Shown: one piece after another, positions 24,945 to 26,705 of the stretch
Layout of the letters: each line of letters starts with the position of its first letter
How positions within the stretch are numbered: the stretch's first letter is position 1
NCBI GenBank assembly: GCA_023411775.1
Contig: JAEYOL010000013.1
Span: 1-26,705 of the forward strand
Origin: Bacteroidota bacterium
GTDB lineage: Bacteria; Bacteroidota; Bacteroidia; Chitinophagales; Chitinophagaceae
Direction of reading: 5' to 3'
DNA length: 26,705 nucleotides
Notes under the pieces: generated by a model
Told to the model about the DNA's origin: nothing
The model's input: only the letters and a program-made list of their open reading frames with translations
Databases searched by the model: none
Program-made: the position numbers and the translations under genes

Positions 24945-26705
24945 ATGAAAAGAACCTGGCTGGCAGTTTTATTTCTATTTTCAATAGTATCGAATGCTAG
25001 TTCACAGCCATCACAAGATCTCATTCGCGTCGCCTGTATCGGCAATTCAGTGACCTTTGGCATGGGTTTGAAAGATCCTTCGATTGAGTCATACCCGGCG
25101 CAACTACAAAAGTTGTTAGGTGAAAAGTTTACCGTTTCTAATTTTGGTGTAAGTGGTACCACATTACTCCAGCGCGGGCACAGGCCTTATATCAAAACAC
25201 AGGCATTTAAGGATGCGCTGGTCTTCAACGCAGATGTGGCCGTCATCCATCTCGGTCTCAATGACACCGATCCGCGCAACTGGCCCAACTATCGTGATGA
25301 GTTTGCTGCAGACTATGCCTCGCTGATCGATACTTTAAGAAAAACAAATCCCAAAATGCGGGTTTACGTATGCCGGCTAACACCTATTTTCAGCGGTCAT
25401 CCTCGTTTCAAATCCGGTACACGCGACTGGTTCTGGCAGATCCAGCATCTTATTCCCGAGATCGCAAAAGCTAATCGCGCAGGCCTGATCGATCTGCATA
25501 CACCGCTCTATAGCCGCCCCGACCTTTTTGCCGACAACCTGCATCCTGATGTGGAAGGTGCCGGAATCATTGCGCAAACTGTTTTTAGTTTTATGACCGG
25601 CACCAGGCAGGGTCTGCAATTGCCTCCTGTTTTTACAGACGGCATGGTGATGCAGCGTGGAGAATCCGTTTCATTCTATGGAAAAGCCGATGCGGGCGGA
25701 CGGGTGGAAATAAAGTTTAACAATATCCGCAAGCATGAGATAGCAGATGTATATGGTGACTGGATAATTAAATTCCCGGCCCCAGCTGTGGGCGGGCCTT
25801 ATGAAGCGACTATCAAATACCAGAACACGGAGATCAGGTTAAAAGATATCCTGATCGGTGACGTATGGCTTTGCTCAGGCCAGTCCAACATGGCTTTCCA
25901 GCTACGCCAATCGGAAGGAGCTGCGGAGGCGATACGTGAAGCTGCGAAATACCCTCGTTTGCGGCTCTTCAATTACAAACCGATTACGGAGACTTATGCG
26001 GTGGAATGGGATTCCATCACGATGGACAAGGTGAATAAGCTACAATACTTTTCGGGCAGCTGGCAGACTTCCGATTCAATCTCTGCCGCGGATTTTTCTG
26101 CGATCGCATTTCACTTTGGCAAAAAGATCAATGCCGATCTCAATGTTCCCATTGGACTAGTTCAGGTGGCGGCGGGTGGTTCGCCTATGGAATCATGGGT
26201 AGATCGGTATAGCATGGAGCAAGATGAACAATTGGTAGATGTATTGTTGAACTGGCGCAAGTCAGATTTTATACAACAGTTTTGCCGCGACCGCGCAGAT
26301 CTGAACTTAAAACGCGCCACCAAAACAACGCAGCGACATCCCTACGAACCCTGTTATAATTATGAAGCCGGTATTGCTGCGCTTACCCGGTTCCCGATCA
26401 AAGGTGTGCTCTGGTACCAGGGTGAAAGTAATACCCACAACCCCGGGCTGTATCAAACGATTTTTAAAACGATGGTAAACAGCTGGCGCAAACAATGGGG
26501 ATATGAGTTTCCATTTTATTTTGTGCAATTGTCTTCGATCGATCGTCCATCATGGCCTTATTTCCGCGATGTACAACGAAAACTGCAGAAAGAGATTCCG
26601 AATACCTATATGGCCGTTAGTTCCGACCTCGGCGATTCGCTGGATGTGCATCCCAAAAGAAAAAAAGAAATTGGTGAGCGGCTGGCACTGTTGGCAAAAC
26701 GTTAT
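24945..26705 (+). CDS. nanS: Two-domain sialate O-acetylesterase (3' end outside window)
   Basis: The frame is open from ATG 24945 to the window edge (587 codons seen). A signal peptide (residues 1-20, ending ASSQ) precedes two esterase domains. The first is an SGNH/GDSL hydrolase with Ser35 in CIGNSVTFG, GVSGTT, LGLNDTDP and the Asp197-x-x-His200 pair in DNLHP. The second is a SASA/DUF303-type domain with Ser314 in CSGQSNM, WYQGES from Trp490, and a DVHP segment with His569. The same two-domain layout is known for the Tannerella NanS esterase, which removes O-acetyl groups from sialic acids so that sialidase and lyase can act. It follows the second sialidase by 3 nt. Both catalytic sets look complete; the missing C-terminus cannot be judged. 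Confidence 0.9.
   Translation, partial: MKRTWLAVLFLFSIVSNASSQPSQDLIRVACIGNSVTFGMGLKDPSIESYPAQLQKLLGEKFTVSNFGVSGTTLLQRGHRPYIKTQAFKDALVFNADVAVIHLGLNDTDPRNWPNYRDEFAADYASLIDTLRKTNPKMRVYVCRLTPIFSGHPRFKSGTRDWFWQIQHLIPEIAKANRAGLIDLHTPLYSRPDLFADNLHPDVEGAGIIAQTVFSFMTGTRQGLQLPPVFTDGMVMQRGESVSFYGKADAGGRVEIKFNNIRKHEIADVYGDWIIKFPAPAVGGPYEATIKYQNTEIRLKDILIGDVWLCSGQSNMAFQLRQSEGAAEAIREAAKYPRLRLFNYKPITETYAVEWDSITMDKVNKLQYFSGSWQTSDSISAADFSAIAFHFGKKINADLNVPIGLVQVAAGGSPMESWVDRYSMEQDEQLVDVLLNWRKSDFIQQFCRDRADLNLKRATKTTQRHPYEPCYNYEAGIAALTRFPIKGVLWYQGESNTHNPGLYQTIFKTMVNSWRKQWGYEFPFYFVQLSSIDRPSWPYFRDVQRKLQKEIPNTYMAVSSDLGDSLDVHPKRKKEIGERLALLAKRY

Overview
The window looks like chromosomal DNA of a free-living Bacteroidota bacterium, most likely Chitinophagaceae or a close relative. 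The reasons are a SusC/SusD pair, lipoprotein signals with Cys at position 20, the Bacteroidota-type promoter (TTTG, about 20 bp, TAnnTTTG) and weak ribosome binding sites. An FGE-type sulfatase-activating enzyme with both catalytic cysteines suggests an aerobic lifestyle. The whole window is glycan and amino-acid scavenging; there are no housekeeping genes, tRNAs, rRNAs or transposases.

Region 1 (1-5463, + strand) is a 4-hydroxyproline catabolic operon. It holds a 5'-truncated DapA-family gene (likely pyrroline-4-hydroxy-2-carboxylate deaminase), a 4-hydroxyproline 2-epimerase broken by one in-frame TAA, a secreted GH127-type beta-L-arabinofuranosidase, and an FAD D-amino-acid (D-hydroxyproline) dehydrogenase. 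The GH127 gene inside this set suggests use of hydroxyproline-linked arabinosides from plant extensin-like proteins.

Region 2 (5551-6837, - strand) is an FHS-family sugar permease. Region 3 (6838-7847) is about 1 kb without a convincing gene. It holds two tandem copies of a roughly 326-bp repeat with a GC-rich, hairpin-forming core and a decayed third partial copy. One hairpin shows a compensatory base-pair change between the copies.

Region 4 (7848-12661, + strand) is a desulfation module: lipoprotein FGE, DUF1080 protein, secreted Cys-type sulfatase and an N-acetylhexosamine-1-kinase-like enzyme. The FHS permease and the sulfatase share a 13-bp LacI-like palindrome upstream, so they may form one regulon.

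Region 5 (12755-26705) is a sialic acid utilisation locus. A FadR-type GntR regulator (- strand) is divergent from susC/susD, nanA, a nanM-like mutarotase (broken by one in-frame TAA), an MFS transporter, two GH33 sialidases and a two-domain sialate O-acetylesterase cut by the window edge. In the shared GntR-susC intergenic region each promoter has a palindromic GntR-type operator placed right after its -7 element, which predicts autoregulation and joint control. A strong terminator separates susD from nanA. The outline of the pathway is: esterase and sialidases release Neu5Ac, SusCD brings sialoglycans or Neu5Ac across the outer membrane, NanM equilibrates anomers, NanT imports, and NanA cleaves to ManNAc and pyruvate. 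The next steps (ManNAc epimerase or kinase, NagA/NagB) are not in the window.
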